Origin: Staphylococcus sp. NAM3COL9
GTDB taxonomy: Bacteria; Bacillota; Bacilli; Staphylococcales; Staphylococcaceae
Direction: 5' to 3'
Assembly: GCF_001431205.1 (NCBI RefSeq)
Contig: NZ_LGPC01000002.1
Coordinates: 1 to 40,725, forward strand
Length of the DNA stretch: 40,725 nucleotides
Shown here: positions 1 to 11,480 of the stretch, piece by piece
Position numbering within the stretch: the stretch's first letter is position 1
Layout of the letters: each line of letters begins with the position of its first letter
Program-made: the position numbers and the translations under genes
The notes under the pieces: model-generated
Told to the model about the DNA's origin: nothing
The model's database searches: none
What the model saw: only the letters and a program-made list of their open reading frames with translations

Positions 1-72
<72 letters not shown>

Positions 73-85
73 TTTCATGAAGTGA

Positions 86-158
86 TGGAGAATGACGGGT
101 TCGAACCGCCGACCCTCTGCTTGTAAGGCAGATGCTCTCCCAGCTGAGCTAATTCTCC
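86..158 (-). tRNA. tRNA-Val (anticodon TAC)
   Basis: The minus strand begins GGAGAATTAGCTCAGC and folds with a 7-bp acceptor stem (152-158 with 87-93). The anticodon TAC sits in loop CTTACAA, and the T arm contains GGTTCGAACC. The discriminator is A at 86. The next three minus-strand bases are TCA, so the 3' CCA is not encoded and must be added after transcription. The gene starts 18 bases after the end of the 5S gene. Confidence 0.97.
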
Positions 159-176
159 AAATAATTTTAATATAAA

Positions 177-291
177 GCCTGGCAACGTCCTACTCTTGCG
201 GAACGTAAGTCCGACTACCATCGGCGCTAAAGAGCTTAACTACTGTGTTCGGCATGGGAACAGGTGTGACCTCTTTGCTATTGCCACCAGA
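177..291 (-). rRNA. rrf: 5S rRNA, extra copy not attached to 16S/23S
   Basis: A 115-base 5S rRNA on the minus strand, from TCTGGTGGC at 291 to GCCAGGC at 177, with the conserved CCCAUGCCGAACACAG loop. Upstream lies lysS rather than 23S rRNA, so this copy stands outside a full rRNA operon. tRNA-Val and tRNA-Thr follow it. From memory, S. aureus carries a sixth 5S at the same place after lysS, so the arrangement is probably ancestral in the genus. It differs from the copy at 37421-37535 at plus-strand positions 197, 231, 274, 279 and 284. Confidence 0.97.
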
Positions 292-311
292 CAAATTAAC
301 TTACTCAATTA

Positions 312-340
312 ATGATACATTACTTGTTAATCATTTGCAA
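312..340 (-). promoter_or_regulatory. Sigma-A promoter of the extra 5S-tRNA cluster
   Basis: On the minus strand a -35 TTGCAA (335-340) is followed after 17 bases by a -10 TATCAT (312-317). A start near 305 would leave about 14 bases before mature 5S. A weaker second pair, TTGTAA (372-377) and TGTAAA (349-354), also 17 apart, may be an upstream tandem promoter, as is common for stable RNA genes. Between it and the lysS terminator (about 380-700) I see only AT-rich sequence and a 5-bp hairpin at 409-423. Confidence 0.65.
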
Positions 341-700
341 TAGTCAATTTTACACTATCTTAAAGATTTGTTTACAAGACTTTTACTTGAGTTATGTATA
401 AAGCACTTGTCGTTTTCGACGACTTTTATATATTAATTCATTTCCACTTTAAAGTCAATACTTTTCGAACATTTATTGAAAAGAAATATTTTAAATGTTT
501 ATGTCTGTCTTGCTTCGTTTCCTTAACTCGACTTGAATAATCTTATCACATAGAATCTATCTTTACCATACCTTTTTTAGTATATTATTATATTTAAATA
601 GCATTATAATACTTAATTGTATCTTATTACTAATTTAATTAATTTATTTAGTACTTATATCCTCTATTCTCCCTCATTTATAGCATGTCTATAAAAAATC

Positions 701-763
701 AAATAAAAACTAGACAATATATTACGTCTCACCAGCGTGAAATCGCAACATATGATCTAGTTT
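701..763 (-). terminator. Probable terminator downstream of lysS
   Basis: Inverted arms AAACTAGA (707-714 and 756-763 complements) extend inward through ATAT pairs with two mismatches. On the minus strand the last arm runs into TTTTTATTTG. The loop is long and holds a small GCG/CGC hairpin. It starts about 48 bases past the lysS stop and ends the fol-lysS transcript before the 5S promoter. Confidence 0.55.
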
Positions 764-811
764 AAATGTCTAAATTAATTATTACTTAGTTTATCTCAAG
801 GTTTTAATAAT

Positions 812-2326
<1,515 letters not shown>

Positions 2327-2562
2327 CTAATTTTTATTCTTCTTTAGCTTCAATTTCCACTTGAACGTTTGATGGTTATCTATCGTTTGTTGTTCTGTTT
2401 GTTTCAAAGCTTTTCTAGTCTTATCATTTAGATATAGTACACATTAAGCACACACACATTTTTAACTATAAGCTTAAATGTAACATTCTCTATACTACCC
2501 GTAGGAGCAAGAACTACTCTATTATATATCTCTACGACTCCCATTTTCCACACATTTTATAA

Positions 2563-3044
2563 TTATGAATCTTTATACTCTTTGACTGAATCATCTGCAA
2601 TCACGATACTTCCAATTTTTTTATTAGAATGAGGTTCTACACAATTTGATGCTATATCATTTAATGGTATAAGTACAAATGAACGCTCCAGCATACGTGG
2701 ATGCGGTACGCTCAAATTTTCTTCATCAATAATATGATTACCAAATAATAAAATATCAACATCTAAAGTTCTAGGGCCCCAACGTATATCTCTTACCCGG
2801 TGTAACTGTTGTTCAGTAAGCAAACATGCTTTTAATAATTTTTGTGGTGTTAAAGATGTATAAATCTCAATACATTGATTTAAAAATTGTGGTTGGTCGA
2901 CATAACCTACTGGCTCTGTTTCATATATCGGGGATTTTTGCGTTACTTGAATGCCATCTATATTATCTAATATACGGATCGCTTCATCAAGTTGTGCCGC
3001 TCTTTCTCCAACATTACTTCCTAATCCTAAATAAGCATATTCCA

Positions 3045-3045
<1 letters not shown>
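2563..3045 (-). CDS. folK: 6-hydroxymethyl-7,8-dihydropterin pyrophosphokinase
   Basis: Transfers pyrophosphate from ATP to 6-hydroxymethyl-dihydropterin, giving the substrate that FolP joins to p-aminobenzoate. The protein has 160 residues, normal for the family. It shows YLGLGSNVG (5-13), the WGPRTLDVDIL block (89-99) with metal-binding D95 and D97, and PHPRMLERSFVL near 114. The ATG at 3045 shares one base with the folB stop (TAATG), and its GAGGGAG ribosome site lies inside the end of folB, so translation is probably coupled. It is the third gene of folP-folB-folK. Confidence 0.97.
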
Positions 3046-4230
<1,185 letters not shown>

Positions 4231-4253
4231 TTATGTATTTTATTTACTATTCT

Positions 4254-4282
4254 ATAATAACGTTAATTTTCATTTTTTTCAG
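4254..4282 (-). promoter_or_regulatory. Promoter of folP-folB-folK
   Basis: Minus strand -35 CTGAAA (4277-4282), a 17-base spacer and -10 TATTAT (4254-4259). It lies between the cysK terminator and folP and is the best match in that gap. The start would be near 4247, about 55 bases before the folP ATG. Confidence 0.55.
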
Positions 4283-4320
4283 TAAACAAAACTTAAAATC
4301 AAATATACTTATGTATACAC

Positions 4321-4351
4321 AAAAAACCGACTCACATGAATATGTGGTCGG
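4321..4351 (-). terminator. Rho-independent terminator of cysK
   Basis: Minus strand hairpin CCGACCACAT / ATGTGAGTCGG with a short ATTC-type loop, followed by TTTTTT. It starts 21 bases past the cysK stop and separates cysK from the fol cluster. Confidence 0.9.
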
Positions 4352-4372
4352 TAATTGTTAAAAATCTATCAT

Positions 4373-5305
4373 TTAGTCATCAAATGAATATAGCGGTGTA
4401 GAAAGATAACGTTCACCATTACTTGGTAATACGGTAACAACTGTTTTACCTTTACCTAATGATTTTGCTTTTTCAATCGCTGCGACAATCGCTGCACCTG
4501 AAGAAATACCACCTAAGATACCTTCTTCTTTAGCAACTCTACGTGACATATCCATAGCAGCTTCGTTGCCTACTTTGATGATCTCATCGTAAATGTTTGT
4601 ATCTAAAGTATCTGGTACAAATCCTGCACCTAAACCTTGTAATTTATGCGGACCTGGTTCGCCACCACTTAAGATAGGCGAGTCTTCTGGTTCAATCGCT
4701 ACAAGATTGATGTCTGGGTATTTTTCTTTTAATACTTTACCAGCACCACTAAGTGTTCCGCCAGTACCCACGCCAGCTAAGAATGAATCAATTGTTTTGC
4801 CTTCAAATTGTTCAACTAATTCTGGCCCAGTTGTTAATTCGTGTACACGAGGGTTCGCTGGGTTTTCGAATTGTTGTGGTTCATAATAACCAAATTCTTC
4901 TTTTAATTCTTTAGCTTTTTTGATTGCACCTTTCATTGCTTCTGATCCAGGTGTTAATACTAATTCTGCGCCGTATGCTTTTAATAAGTTACGACGTTCT
5001 TGACTCATTGTTTCAGGCATCGTAAATACTGCTTTATACCCTTTAGCCGCACAAACAAAAGCTAAGCCGATACCTGTGTTACCACTTGTCGGTTCAACAA
5101 TTGTATCGCCTGGTTTAATTTTGCCTGCTTCTTCAGCTTCTTCAATCATTGCTAATGCAATACGGTCTTTTACAGAGCCACCTGGGTTTTGATATTCAAG
5201 TTTCACATATATGTCTGCGGCATCTTCTCCCACAACATTGTTTAACTTAACAACAGGTGTATTGCCAATTGCTTTTACAATATTATCTACTGGTTTATTT
5301 GTCAT
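4373..5305 (-). CDS. cysK: Cysteine synthase (O-acetylserine sulfhydrylase)
   Basis: PLP enzyme making cysteine from O-acetylserine and sulfide. The protein has 310 residues with the PLP lysine K46 in PGGSVKDR, the substrate loop TSGNTGIG (73-80) and the phosphate-cup [10 protein letters not shown] (178-187). The ATG at 5305 follows AAAGGAGC by nine bases. It is monocistronic: its own promoter upstream and a strong terminator downstream. In firmicutes CysK also binds the repressor CymR and so reports cysteine status; that is family knowledge. I did not find a convincing CymR site here. Confidence 0.97.
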   Translation of the reverse strand: MTNKPVDNIVKAIGNTPVVKLNNVVGEDAADIYVKLEYQNPGGSVKDRIALAMIEEAEEAGKIKPGDTIVEPTSGNTGIGLAFVCAAKGYKAVFTMPETMSQERRNLLKAYGAELVLTPGSEAMKGAIKKAKELKEEFGYYEPQQFENPANPRVHELTTGPELVEQFEGKTIDSFLAGVGTGGTLSGAGKVLKEKYPDINLVAIEPEDSPILSGGEPGPHKLQGLGAGFVPDTLDTNIYDEIIKVGNEAAMDMSRRVAKEEGILGGISSGAAIVAAIEKAKSLGKGKTVVTVLPSNGERYLSTPLYSFDD

Positions 5306-5367
5306 TTAGTATTGCTCCTTTTCATTAAAAAGTTTAAAACCTACTTATTCTCTCGGATATACTTTAT

Positions 5368-5395
5368 ATTTTATCAGATTTTTCAGCAAATACAA
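5368..5395 (-). promoter_or_regulatory. Probable cysK promoter
   Basis: Minus strand -35 TTGTAT (5390-5395), a 16-base spacer and -10 TAAAAT (5368-5373). Start near 5361, about 56 bases before the cysK ATG. Confidence 0.5.
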
Positions 5396-5459
5396 CTACG
5401 AAGATTTAATGTACCAATATTTTTGTTCAATAGCATATTCTATATCTAGTTTAAACCTT

Positions 5460-6341
5460 TTATTTACTATTTTCTATTAATCCATATAACTCATCTTCTG
5501 AAAAATTATATTTACTTCTACAGAAATGGCATTCAACTTCTGCGCCATGATCTTTATCAATCATATCTTGAATTTCAGCTTCTCCTAAACCTTTAATAGC
5601 AGTTAAGAATTTTTCATGACCACAATTACAATCAAAACGTGCAGGAAGATTTTCTAATAATTGTACGTTTTCTTCTCCTAGTATTTCGAAAAGAATTTCT
5701 TCAGGTGTTAAACCTTGATCAATCAATTTCGAAACTGGTGTCATTTGATTGATTGCATCTTCAAGTTTATTAACTGTTTCTTCTTCTGCACCTGGCATAA
5801 CTTGTAATAAAAAACCGCCTGCAGCTTTAATTGTATTGTCAGGATTAACCAATACGCCTAAACCTACTGACGATGGTACTTGTTCACTTTTAGCAAAATA
5901 ATAAGTGAAGTCATCTCCTAATTCACCAGAAACGAGTTCACTAGAACCAGAAAAGTAATCCTTCATTCCAACATCTTTTACAACTGTCAATGCACCCTCT
6001 GAACCAACTGCACGACTAACATCTAATTTACCAGCATCATTTAAAGGGAAATGTGTCTGAGGATTCGTAACATAACCCCTTATATTTCCTTTAGCATCAG
6101 CGTCAGCAATTATTTTACCAATTGGACCTTTACCATCAACAGTAACCGTTAATTTTTGATCGCCTTTGAGCATTGCCCCCATCATCACCGTCGCTGTCAT
6201 CGTACGTCCAAGTGCTGCTGAAGCAGTTGGCCATGTATAATGTCTTGTTTGTGCTTCTTGTACACTTTCAGTTGTGAGTGCACTATAAGCACGAATTTGT
6301 CCTCCAAAAGCTAATGCTTTAACTATATAATCATTCGTCAT
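5460..6341 (-). CDS. hslO: Redox-regulated chaperone Hsp33
   Basis: Holdase chaperone switched on by oxidation and unfolding of its zinc domain. The protein has 293 residues, the usual Hsp33 size. The C-terminal zinc-binding cysteines are complete: C238 and C240 (CxC), then C271 and C274 (CxxC). The ATG at 6341 follows AAAGGAGAAA by about eleven bases. It stands alone between the ftsH terminator and cysK with a candidate promoter of its own. As in Bacillus, it sits downstream of ftsH, grouping two protein-quality genes. Confidence 0.96.
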   Translation of the reverse strand: MTNDYIVKALAFGGQIRAYSALTTESVQEAQTRHYTWPTASAALGRTMTATVMMGAMLKGDQKLTVTVDGKGPIGKIIADADAKGNIRGYVTNPQTHFPLNDAGKLDVSRAVGSEGALTVVKDVGMKDYFSGSSELVSGELGDDFTYYFAKSEQVPSSVGLGVLVNPDNTIKAAGGFLLQVMPGAEEETVNKLEDAINQMTPVSKLIDQGLTPEEILFEILGEENVQLLENLPARFDCNCGHEKFLTAIKGLGEAEIQDMIDKDHGAEVECHFCRSKYNFSEDELYGLIENSK

Positions 6342-6396
6342 TTTGTTTATTTCTCCTTTAATATCATCTAGTTTTGAAAATTTCTTTATCTTTGCT

Positions 6397-6424
6397 TTAA
6401 TATTGTTTTTACACTTTTTATCAA
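6397..6424 (-). promoter_or_regulatory. Candidate hslO promoter
   Basis: Minus strand -35 TTGATA (6419-6424), a 16-base spacer and -10 TATTAA (6397-6402), in the gap between the ftsH terminator and hslO. The -10 is a fair match only. Confidence 0.4.
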
Positions 6425-6499
6425 TGCAATTATTGTAATCGTTCGAAGTAGAAAATGCGAAACATCTGTTTGGAAATTGTTTTATTATAACTTGTTATT

Positions 6500-6545
6500 A
6501 AAAAAGCTTCTTTCTACTATCAATATGATAGCAGAAAGAAGCTTT
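6500..6545 (-). terminator. Strong terminator of ftsH
   Basis: An 18-bp stem (6504-6521 with 6527-6544, one G-U pair) around the five-base loop AATAT or its complement. The minus strand continues TTTTTTAATAAC. It starts 12 bases past the ftsH stop. Confidence 0.95.
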
Positions 6546-6556
6546 AAGTTCAGTTC

Positions 6557-8644
6557 TTAATTTCTGTTACTTGGGTCATTTGGATCATTTGGATTGCTAG
6601 GTTTATCGATATTAGGTGCTTGTTCATGACCTGTTTCTTCAGTGTCATTATTATCTTGTTGTTCGTTTTCTTCATTGGTATCTTGTGTTTCATCATCTGA
6701 AGATAGTTGATCTTTACGAACGTCTTCGTAAGATTTACCGTATTTTCCTTCTTCAAAGTCATTCTCTTTATGTTCCACAACTTTGGCACTATCATAATCA
6801 ACTTCTGGTAATACACCATCGTTAAATAATGATTGGATTTGTTCGGCAACTAATGTTTCTTCAGTTAATAATGATTTAGCTATTAAATCTAACTGTGATC
6901 TATGCTCTAACAGGATATCCTTACAACGCTCATATTGTTCCTTGATGATACGTTGAACTTCTTTATCAATTTCATATGCAATTTGTCCTGAAAATTCAGT
7001 GTCGCCTTGCATTTCTTTTCCTAAGAAGACTTGGCCACCGTTGCTATTTGTGAATTGAACTGTTCCAATTTTTTCACTCATACCATATTCACTAACCATT
7101 TGACGTGCAATTTGTGTCGCACGTTCAAAGTCGTTAGATGCACCTGTAGATACTTCATTAAAGGTAATGTCCTCAGATACACGTCCACCAAGTAAACCAC
7201 AAATTTTATCTAATAACTCTTTTTCAGTCATTAAGAAGCGATCTTGTTTTGGTAACATCATTGCGTAACCGCCAGCTTGTCCACGAGGTACGATTGTAAC
7301 TTTGTGAACAACTTCAGCTTCATCAAGAACCATACCAATAATTGTATGACCAGCTTCATGGTGCGCTACAATATTACGTTCTTTCTCTGAGATTACGCGA
7401 GATTTTTTAGCTGGACCAGCGATAACACGGTCTGTCGCTTCTTCAATATCACGCATATCGATTTTTTTCTTACCTTCACGTACAGCAACTAATGATGCTT
7501 CGTTTAATAAGTTTTCTAAATCTGCACCAGAGAAACCAGGTGTTCTTTCTGAAACTGCTTTTAAGTCAACTGTTTCATCGAACGGTTTGTTTCTCGCATG
7601 AACATGAAGAATTGCTTCACGACCTTTAGCATCTGGGCGACCTACTTGAATTTGTCTGTCGAAACGACCTGGACGTAATAACGCTGGGTCTAATATGTCT
7701 GGACGGTTTGTAGCAGCGATCATAATGATACCTTCATTGTCGCCAAATCCATCCATTTCAACTAGTAATTGGTTCAATGTTTGCTCACGCTCATCATGGC
7801 CACCACCTACACCAGCACCACGTTGACGACCAACTGCATCGATTTCATCAATAAAGATGATACAAGGCGCGTTTTTCTTAGCATTTTCGAACAAGTCACG
7901 TACACGGCTTGCACCAACACCCACAAACATCTCAACGAAGTCTGAACCACTGATTGAGAAGAACGGCGTGCCGGCTTCACCAGCAACTGCACGAGCTAAT
8001 AATGTTTTACCTGTACCAGGCGGACCAACTAAAAGAACACCTTTAGGAATTCTAGACCCCATTTGTTTAAATTGCTTATTATCTTTTAAGAAATCGACGA
8101 TTTCAATTAATTCTTGTTTCTCTTCATCTGCTCCGGCTACATCGGTGAAACGTACACGTTTTTGTTGATTATCGTACGTTTTCGCTTTGGATTTACCAAA
8201 GTTCATCATACGATTACCACCGCCACCACCGCCACCTTGGGCTTGGCTGAGGAAGAAAATAAATAAGAGTGCAATAATTAATACAGGAATTAATGTTGTT
8301 AATATACTTACAAATACACTTTGTTTTTCTTCTTCTTTAACTGTAAATTTCAATCCGTCTTGACTTTGTGCTTTATCAGTTATTTTTTCTAGCTCTTTAT
8401 CGTTGTTATATAAAATAGTTGAAGAATACTCTTCATCTTTATCTGTTTTACCACTTACCATATATACATTTTGTTCAGGTTGTATTTCAAGTGATTTTAA
8501 CTCACCTTTATCTAACTGCTTAACAAATTGATTATATGTAAGCTGTTTTGGCATATTCCCATTTCCGTTAAGCCACGAAAACAAGCCAAAAATAATAACG
8601 CCAATGATTGCGATAACTAGCACGTTACGAAAGGCTTTCTGCAT
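6557..8644 (-). CDS. ftsH: ATP-dependent membrane zinc metalloprotease FtsH
   Basis: Membrane-anchored AAA protease degrading damaged membrane proteins and some regulators. The protein has 695 residues. Two membrane segments (about 7-25 and 110-133) flank an extracellular loop. Then follow a glycine run (137-143), Walker A GPPGTGKT (207-214), Walker B IIFIDEID (262-269), the second region of homology near 312-330 and the zinc site HEAGH (429-433). From about residue 640 there is a low-complexity tail rich in Asp, Glu, Asn and Pro, typical of staphylococcal FtsH. The ATG at 8644 follows TAGGAGGAAA. It lies after tilS-hpt, the usual firmicute order. Confidence 0.98.
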   Translation of the reverse strand: MQKAFRNVLVIAIIGVIIFGLFSWLNGNGNMPKQLTYNQFVKQLDKGELKSLEIQPEQNVYMVSGKTDKDEEYSSTILYNNDKELEKITDKAQSQDGLKFTVKEEEKQSVFVSILTTLIPVLIIALLFIFFLSQAQGGGGGGGNRMMNFGKSKAKTYDNQQKRVRFTDVAGADEEKQELIEIVDFLKDNKQFKQMGSRIPKGVLLVGPPGTGKTLLARAVAGEAGTPFFSISGSDFVEMFVGVGASRVRDLFENAKKNAPCIIFIDEIDAVGRQRGAGVGGGHDEREQTLNQLLVEMDGFGDNEGIIMIAATNRPDILDPALLRPGRFDRQIQVGRPDAKGREAILHVHARNKPFDETVDLKAVSERTPGFSGADLENLLNEASLVAVREGKKKIDMRDIEEATDRVIAGPAKKSRVISEKERNIVAHHEAGHTIIGMVLDEAEVVHKVTIVPRGQAGGYAMMLPKQDRFLMTEKELLDKICGLLGGRVSEDITFNEVSTGASNDFERATQIARQMVSEYGMSEKIGTVQFTNSNGGQVFLGKEMQGDTEFSGQIAYEIDKEVQRIIKEQYERCKDILLEHRSQLDLIAKSLLTEETLVAEQIQSLFNDGVLPEVDYDSAKVVEHKENDFEEGKYGKSYEDVRKDQLSSDDETQDTNEENEQQDNNDTEETGHEQAPNIDKPSNPNDPNDPSNRN

Positions 8645-8665
8645 GCGTCGTTTCCTCCTACTTCA

Positions 8666-8695
8666 ATTATAAAACTAACAAAAATTGTAACACAA
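8666..8695 (-). promoter_or_regulatory. Candidate ftsH promoter
   Basis: Minus strand -10 TATAAT (8666-8671), 18 bases downstream of TTGTGT (8690-8695). The -10 is perfect and the -35 poor. It sits close to the ftsH ribosome site and would give a leader of about 16 bases. Confidence 0.4.
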
Positions 8696-8888
8696 CACTC
8701 GAGTTTTCGGCTACTATTTCAACTTTTGCATTATGTTTACAATTCTTACTGTTTTACACTTTAGTTTTTTTTCTACTATGCTTAAAGTTAAATGAATATT
8801 ATTTATTGTCACGTACCCACAAGTTTATGTATTAAATTTCAAATGATTTAAGTCTAACCCTACTTTTCACATTCATCAACTTAATTCA

Positions 8889-8903
8889 ACTGTAACTTAC
8901 AGT
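8889..8903 (-). repeat. 15-base dyad ACTGTAA-C-TTACAGT
   Basis: Perfect 7+7 inverted repeat with one central base, in the 294-base gap between hpt and ftsH, about 36 bases past the hpt stop. No U-run follows on either strand, so it is not an obvious terminator. It may be a protein-binding site. I do not recognise the motif. Confidence 0.6.
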
Positions 8904-8938
8904 ATATAACAACTTTTTCTGTGAATAAATTGTACTGC

Positions 8939-9478
8939 TTATTTTGAATAAATTTCTGGTTTTAATGTACCAATGTAAGGTAAATTTCTATAATGTTCAG
9001 CATAATCTAAACCATAGCCTACTACAAATTCATCAGGTATCTTTTTACCTACGTATTTCGCTTCGATATTTGCTTTACGACGGTTGGGTTTATCAAGTAG
9101 CGTAACAATTTCAAGTGAATTGACACGACGTGATTCAAGTAATTCAGTAATTGATTTTAATGTAGTACCAGTTTCTAAAATATCTTCAATAATTAAAACA
9201 TCTTTATTTTCAATAGATGCACTTAAGTCTTTCAAGATTTTTACTTCTCCTGTTGACTCAGTGCCTCCGTGGTAACTAGAAACATCCATGAAGTCGATAG
9301 CTAAATGCGTATCAATATATTTAATTAAATCTGCCATAAACATCACAGATCCTTTTAGTATACCGATACAAACAAGTGGTTTCCCTTTGTATTCCTCTGT
9401 TATTTTCTTACCTAGCTCTTCACAAATTTGATGTATATCTTCCTCTGACAATAAAATGTCTTTTAAATCATCTCGCAT
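8939..9478 (-). CDS. hpt: Hypoxanthine-guanine phosphoribosyltransferase
   Basis: Salvages hypoxanthine and guanine with PRPP, giving IMP and GMP. The protein has 179 residues, standard length. The LKGS loop is at 41-44 and the PRPP-binding motif VLIIEDILETGTTL at 94-107. The ATG at 9478 is four bases past the tilS stop and its GGGAGAGGA ribosome site is the last part of tilS, so the two are cotranscribed. The tilS-hpt-ftsH order is conserved in firmicutes. Confidence 0.97.
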   Translation of the reverse strand: MRDDLKDILLSEEDIHQICEELGKKITEEYKGKPLVCIGILKGSVMFMADLIKYIDTHLAIDFMDVSSYHGGTESTGEVKILKDLSASIENKDVLIIEDILETGTTLKSITELLESRRVNSLEIVTLLDKPNRRKANIEAKYVGKKIPDEFVVGYGLDYAEHYRNLPYIGTLKPEIYSK

Positions 9479-9482
9479 GTCT

Positions 9483-10772
9483 TCATTCCTCTCCCATATT
9501 TCGTATAAAAATTGATTGATTGTATTTATTTTTTAAATATAATGTGCCAACAGCAATAATCTCATTATATGCATTAACTATAACTGGCATTTGGTTACGT
9601 TCAGTTTGTATAACCTTTTTATCAATAAGTAGTCTACTTATTTTTTTATGCCCTTTCATACCATTCAGTTCAAATTTGTCGCCGTCTTTTCTTGTACGGA
9701 TAACTATAGGATACTCGAATGTAGGAAATTCATTAGTAATATCAATGCTATAGCGACCATAGTTGTATGCACCTGGTTGATCAATCTTAGTCGGAGCTAG
9801 TTTTTCCTTACAATTTGCCATTATTATAAATTTATCATAAGCGATATGAATTATCCATTCATGTGTCGCATATAATGTGCATTGTGTTACATTTTCTGTA
9901 AGTTGTTGAAACCATTCATTATAAGTTTTCTCAGTAAACGACTTATCTAGTGGTAATTGAGCAAAAATTTTATCTAAGACTGCCATTTTGACACTATGTC
10001 GCAAATTTAAAAACTGTTTTCTTGAAAAAGTAACTTCTTGGCCATCATTACAAAAATCAGCAAATATCGATATAAATGTCGTAGCTTCATTTCGCACAAC
10101 TTCTAATTGTTCATCATGCCAGTCTTGTAATTTTAGCAATTGTTCTGTAGATAAGTGTTTATTACTTTCTATATCAGGTAGTATACGGTTGCGAATATCA
10201 TTTCTGACATAATGATTTTCTGCATTCGATTCATCTTCATAATATGGAACATTATATTTTGTTTGATAGTTATGTATTTCTGCTTTCGTGACTTCTAAAA
10301 ATGGTTTGCATAAATTATAATGACCTCTTGAAGAAAGATATGTCATCCCCAAGCTACTTCTCGTAGAGCGCCCAGTCATAAGTCGATAAAATATCGTTTC
10401 AATTTGGTCGTCTTGATGGTGTGCTGTAAGTAATACGTCTGCTTTTAACTCAGTCATCATATAATCAAACCAATGATAACGTTCATATCTCGCTTCATTT
10501 TCAATACTATTACCTTTTTCTATCACAGCAGACAAGTCCAGATGTTGTACATGCAAGGGGATTTGATGCTCGTCACAATACGTTTTAATAAATTGTTCTT
10601 CTGCTGCTGCAACAGGACGAATATTGTGATTTACATGTAGACAAGTCAACTTAGTATATGAATCAGCTAAACGCGTAATCAATTGATGTAATAGCACCAT
10701 ACTATCTACACCAGTAGAAACTGCCAATACAATGTGATTACTTTTGTCCCAGCCTTCAGTATTCACTCTCAA
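9483..10772 (-). CDS. tilS: tRNA(Ile)-lysidine synthase, TTG start
   Basis: Converts C34 of the CAU-anticodon tRNA-Ile to lysidine so it reads AUA; essential for decoding. The protein has 429 residues with an N-terminal PP-loop ATPase and a C-terminal substrate-binding part. The PP-loop reads STGVDS (19-24) instead of the common SGGxDS, as I also recall for S. aureus TilS; TAHHQDDQIET (116-126) is a second family block. The start is TTG at 10772, seven bases after an excellent AAGGAGGT, with no better codon nearby. I saw no clear promoter between it and the yabR terminator. It is followed tightly by hpt. Confidence 0.95.
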   Translation of the reverse strand: MRVNTEGWDKSNHIVLAVSTGVDSMVLLHQLITRLADSYTKLTCLHVNHNIRPVAAAEEQFIKTYCDEHQIPLHVQHLDLSAVIEKGNSIENEARYERYHWFDYMMTELKADVLLTAHHQDDQIETIFYRLMTGRSTRSSLGMTYLSSRGHYNLCKPFLEVTKAEIHNYQTKYNVPYYEDESNAENHYVRNDIRNRILPDIESNKHLSTEQLLKLQDWHDEQLEVVRNEATTFISIFADFCNDGQEVTFSRKQFLNLRHSVKMAVLDKIFAQLPLDKSFTEKTYNEWFQQLTENVTQCTLYATHEWIIHIAYDKFIIMANCKEKLAPTKIDQPGAYNYGRYSIDITNEFPTFEYPIVIRTRKDGDKFELNGMKGHKKISRLLIDKKVIQTERNQMPVIVNAYNEIIAVGTLYLKNKYNQSIFIRNMGEE

Positions 10773-10843
10773 CTTATCTACCTCCTTAACTGTAATATTA
10801 CCTTAACACTGCAAATGCTCGTAATATTATGACTTATATACAA

Positions 10844-10882
10844 TAAAAAAGAGACTGTTTCCTCAAGTAAGAAAACAGTCTT
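10844..10882 (-). terminator. Terminator of yabR
   Basis: Minus strand stem AGACTGTTTTC / GAAACAGTCT with about a nine-base loop, followed by CTTTTTTATTG. It lies about 100 bases past the yabR stop and isolates tilS-hpt from the upstream cell-division genes. Confidence 0.9.
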
Positions 10883-10982
10883 AGATTGTTACAATCAAAC
10901 TTAATTTTGGAAAAATTTATTGTACTTCGTTTTCAAGTCGTTAAATTAATTCCTGCTTCAACAGTCTTATAATATATATTTA

Positions 10983-11381
10983 TTAACGTTTCGCGCCTTT
11001 TCCACCACGTCTAGATTCTGTTTGACGTTTAATAGATGTTAATTTATCTTCACTATCTTTCAAGAAATCTGTTAATTTCTTTTCAAAGTCCTCACCTTTT
11101 GGTTGAGGTTTTTTATAACTAGGTTTACTTTGAGGTCTACGTGGACGATCTTTTGCTTTTTTAATTGATAAACTAATTTTACCATCATCAGCAATTGAAA
11201 GCACTTTAACTTCAACTACATCTCCAACAGATAAATGATCTTCTACGTTTTCCACGTAATTATCTGCAACTTCACTTATGTGAACTAAGCCACTCTTTCC
11301 TTCAGGAAGTTCGACAAAAGCGCCAAACTTTTTAATACCAGTGACTTTACCTTTAAGCTTGTTTCCTACTTCGATTGACAT
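10983..11381 (-). CDS. yabR: S1-domain RNA-binding protein (YabR family)
   Basis: A 132-residue protein with one S1 domain (about 1-75; GNKLKGKVTGIKKFGAFVEL opens it) and a basic, disordered C-terminus rich in Lys, Arg and Pro. The S1 fold binds RNA; in Bacillus relatives are called general stress proteins, but no exact role is settled. The ATG at 11381 lies 13 bases from GGGAGGAT, longer than ideal. A good promoter sits in the 99-base gap after divIC, and a terminator follows, so it is probably transcribed alone as well as by readthrough. Confidence 0.88.
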   Translation of the reverse strand: MSIEVGNKLKGKVTGIKKFGAFVELPEGKSGLVHISEVADNYVENVEDHLSVGDVVEVKVLSIADDGKISLSIKKAKDRPRRPQSKPSYKKPQPKGEDFEKKLTDFLKDSEDKLTSIKRQTESRRGGKGAKR

Positions 11382-11422
11382 ATTGTAAATAAATCCTCCC
11401 GATTTGTTTCGATTTTAACCCT

Positions 11423-11451
11423 ATTATATGCCTGTTTGCATAAATTAACAA
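11423..11451 (-). promoter_or_regulatory. Sigma-A promoter of yabR
   Basis: Minus strand -35 TTGTTA (11446-11451), a 17-base spacer and a perfect -10 TATAAT (11423-11428). Start near 11416, about 35 bases before the ATG. Confidence 0.75.
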
Positions 11452-11480
11452 TGGTATTGTGACTTAAATGATAAATTTCA

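Noticed and set aside
318..350. TTGACT as the -35 box of the extra 5S promoter
   Set aside because: It is 24 bases from TATCAT. TTGCAA, 17 bases away, fits better.
2449..2460. CA dinucleotide run before lysS
   Set aside because: About five units in non-coding DNA; too short to suggest phase variation.
5306..5459. CymR-type operator at cysK
   Set aside because: Sequence around 5340-5370 has only scattered matches to the site I remember, too weak to call.
6550..6849. Second frame overlapping the 3' end of ftsH
   Set aside because: It is a by-product of the repetitive Asp/Asn/Glu codons of the FtsH tail and has no ribosome site.
10700..10720. TilS PP-loop STGVDS instead of SGGxDS as a damaging change
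   Set aside because: S. aureus TilS as I recall it has STGIDS, so this is a genus trait.
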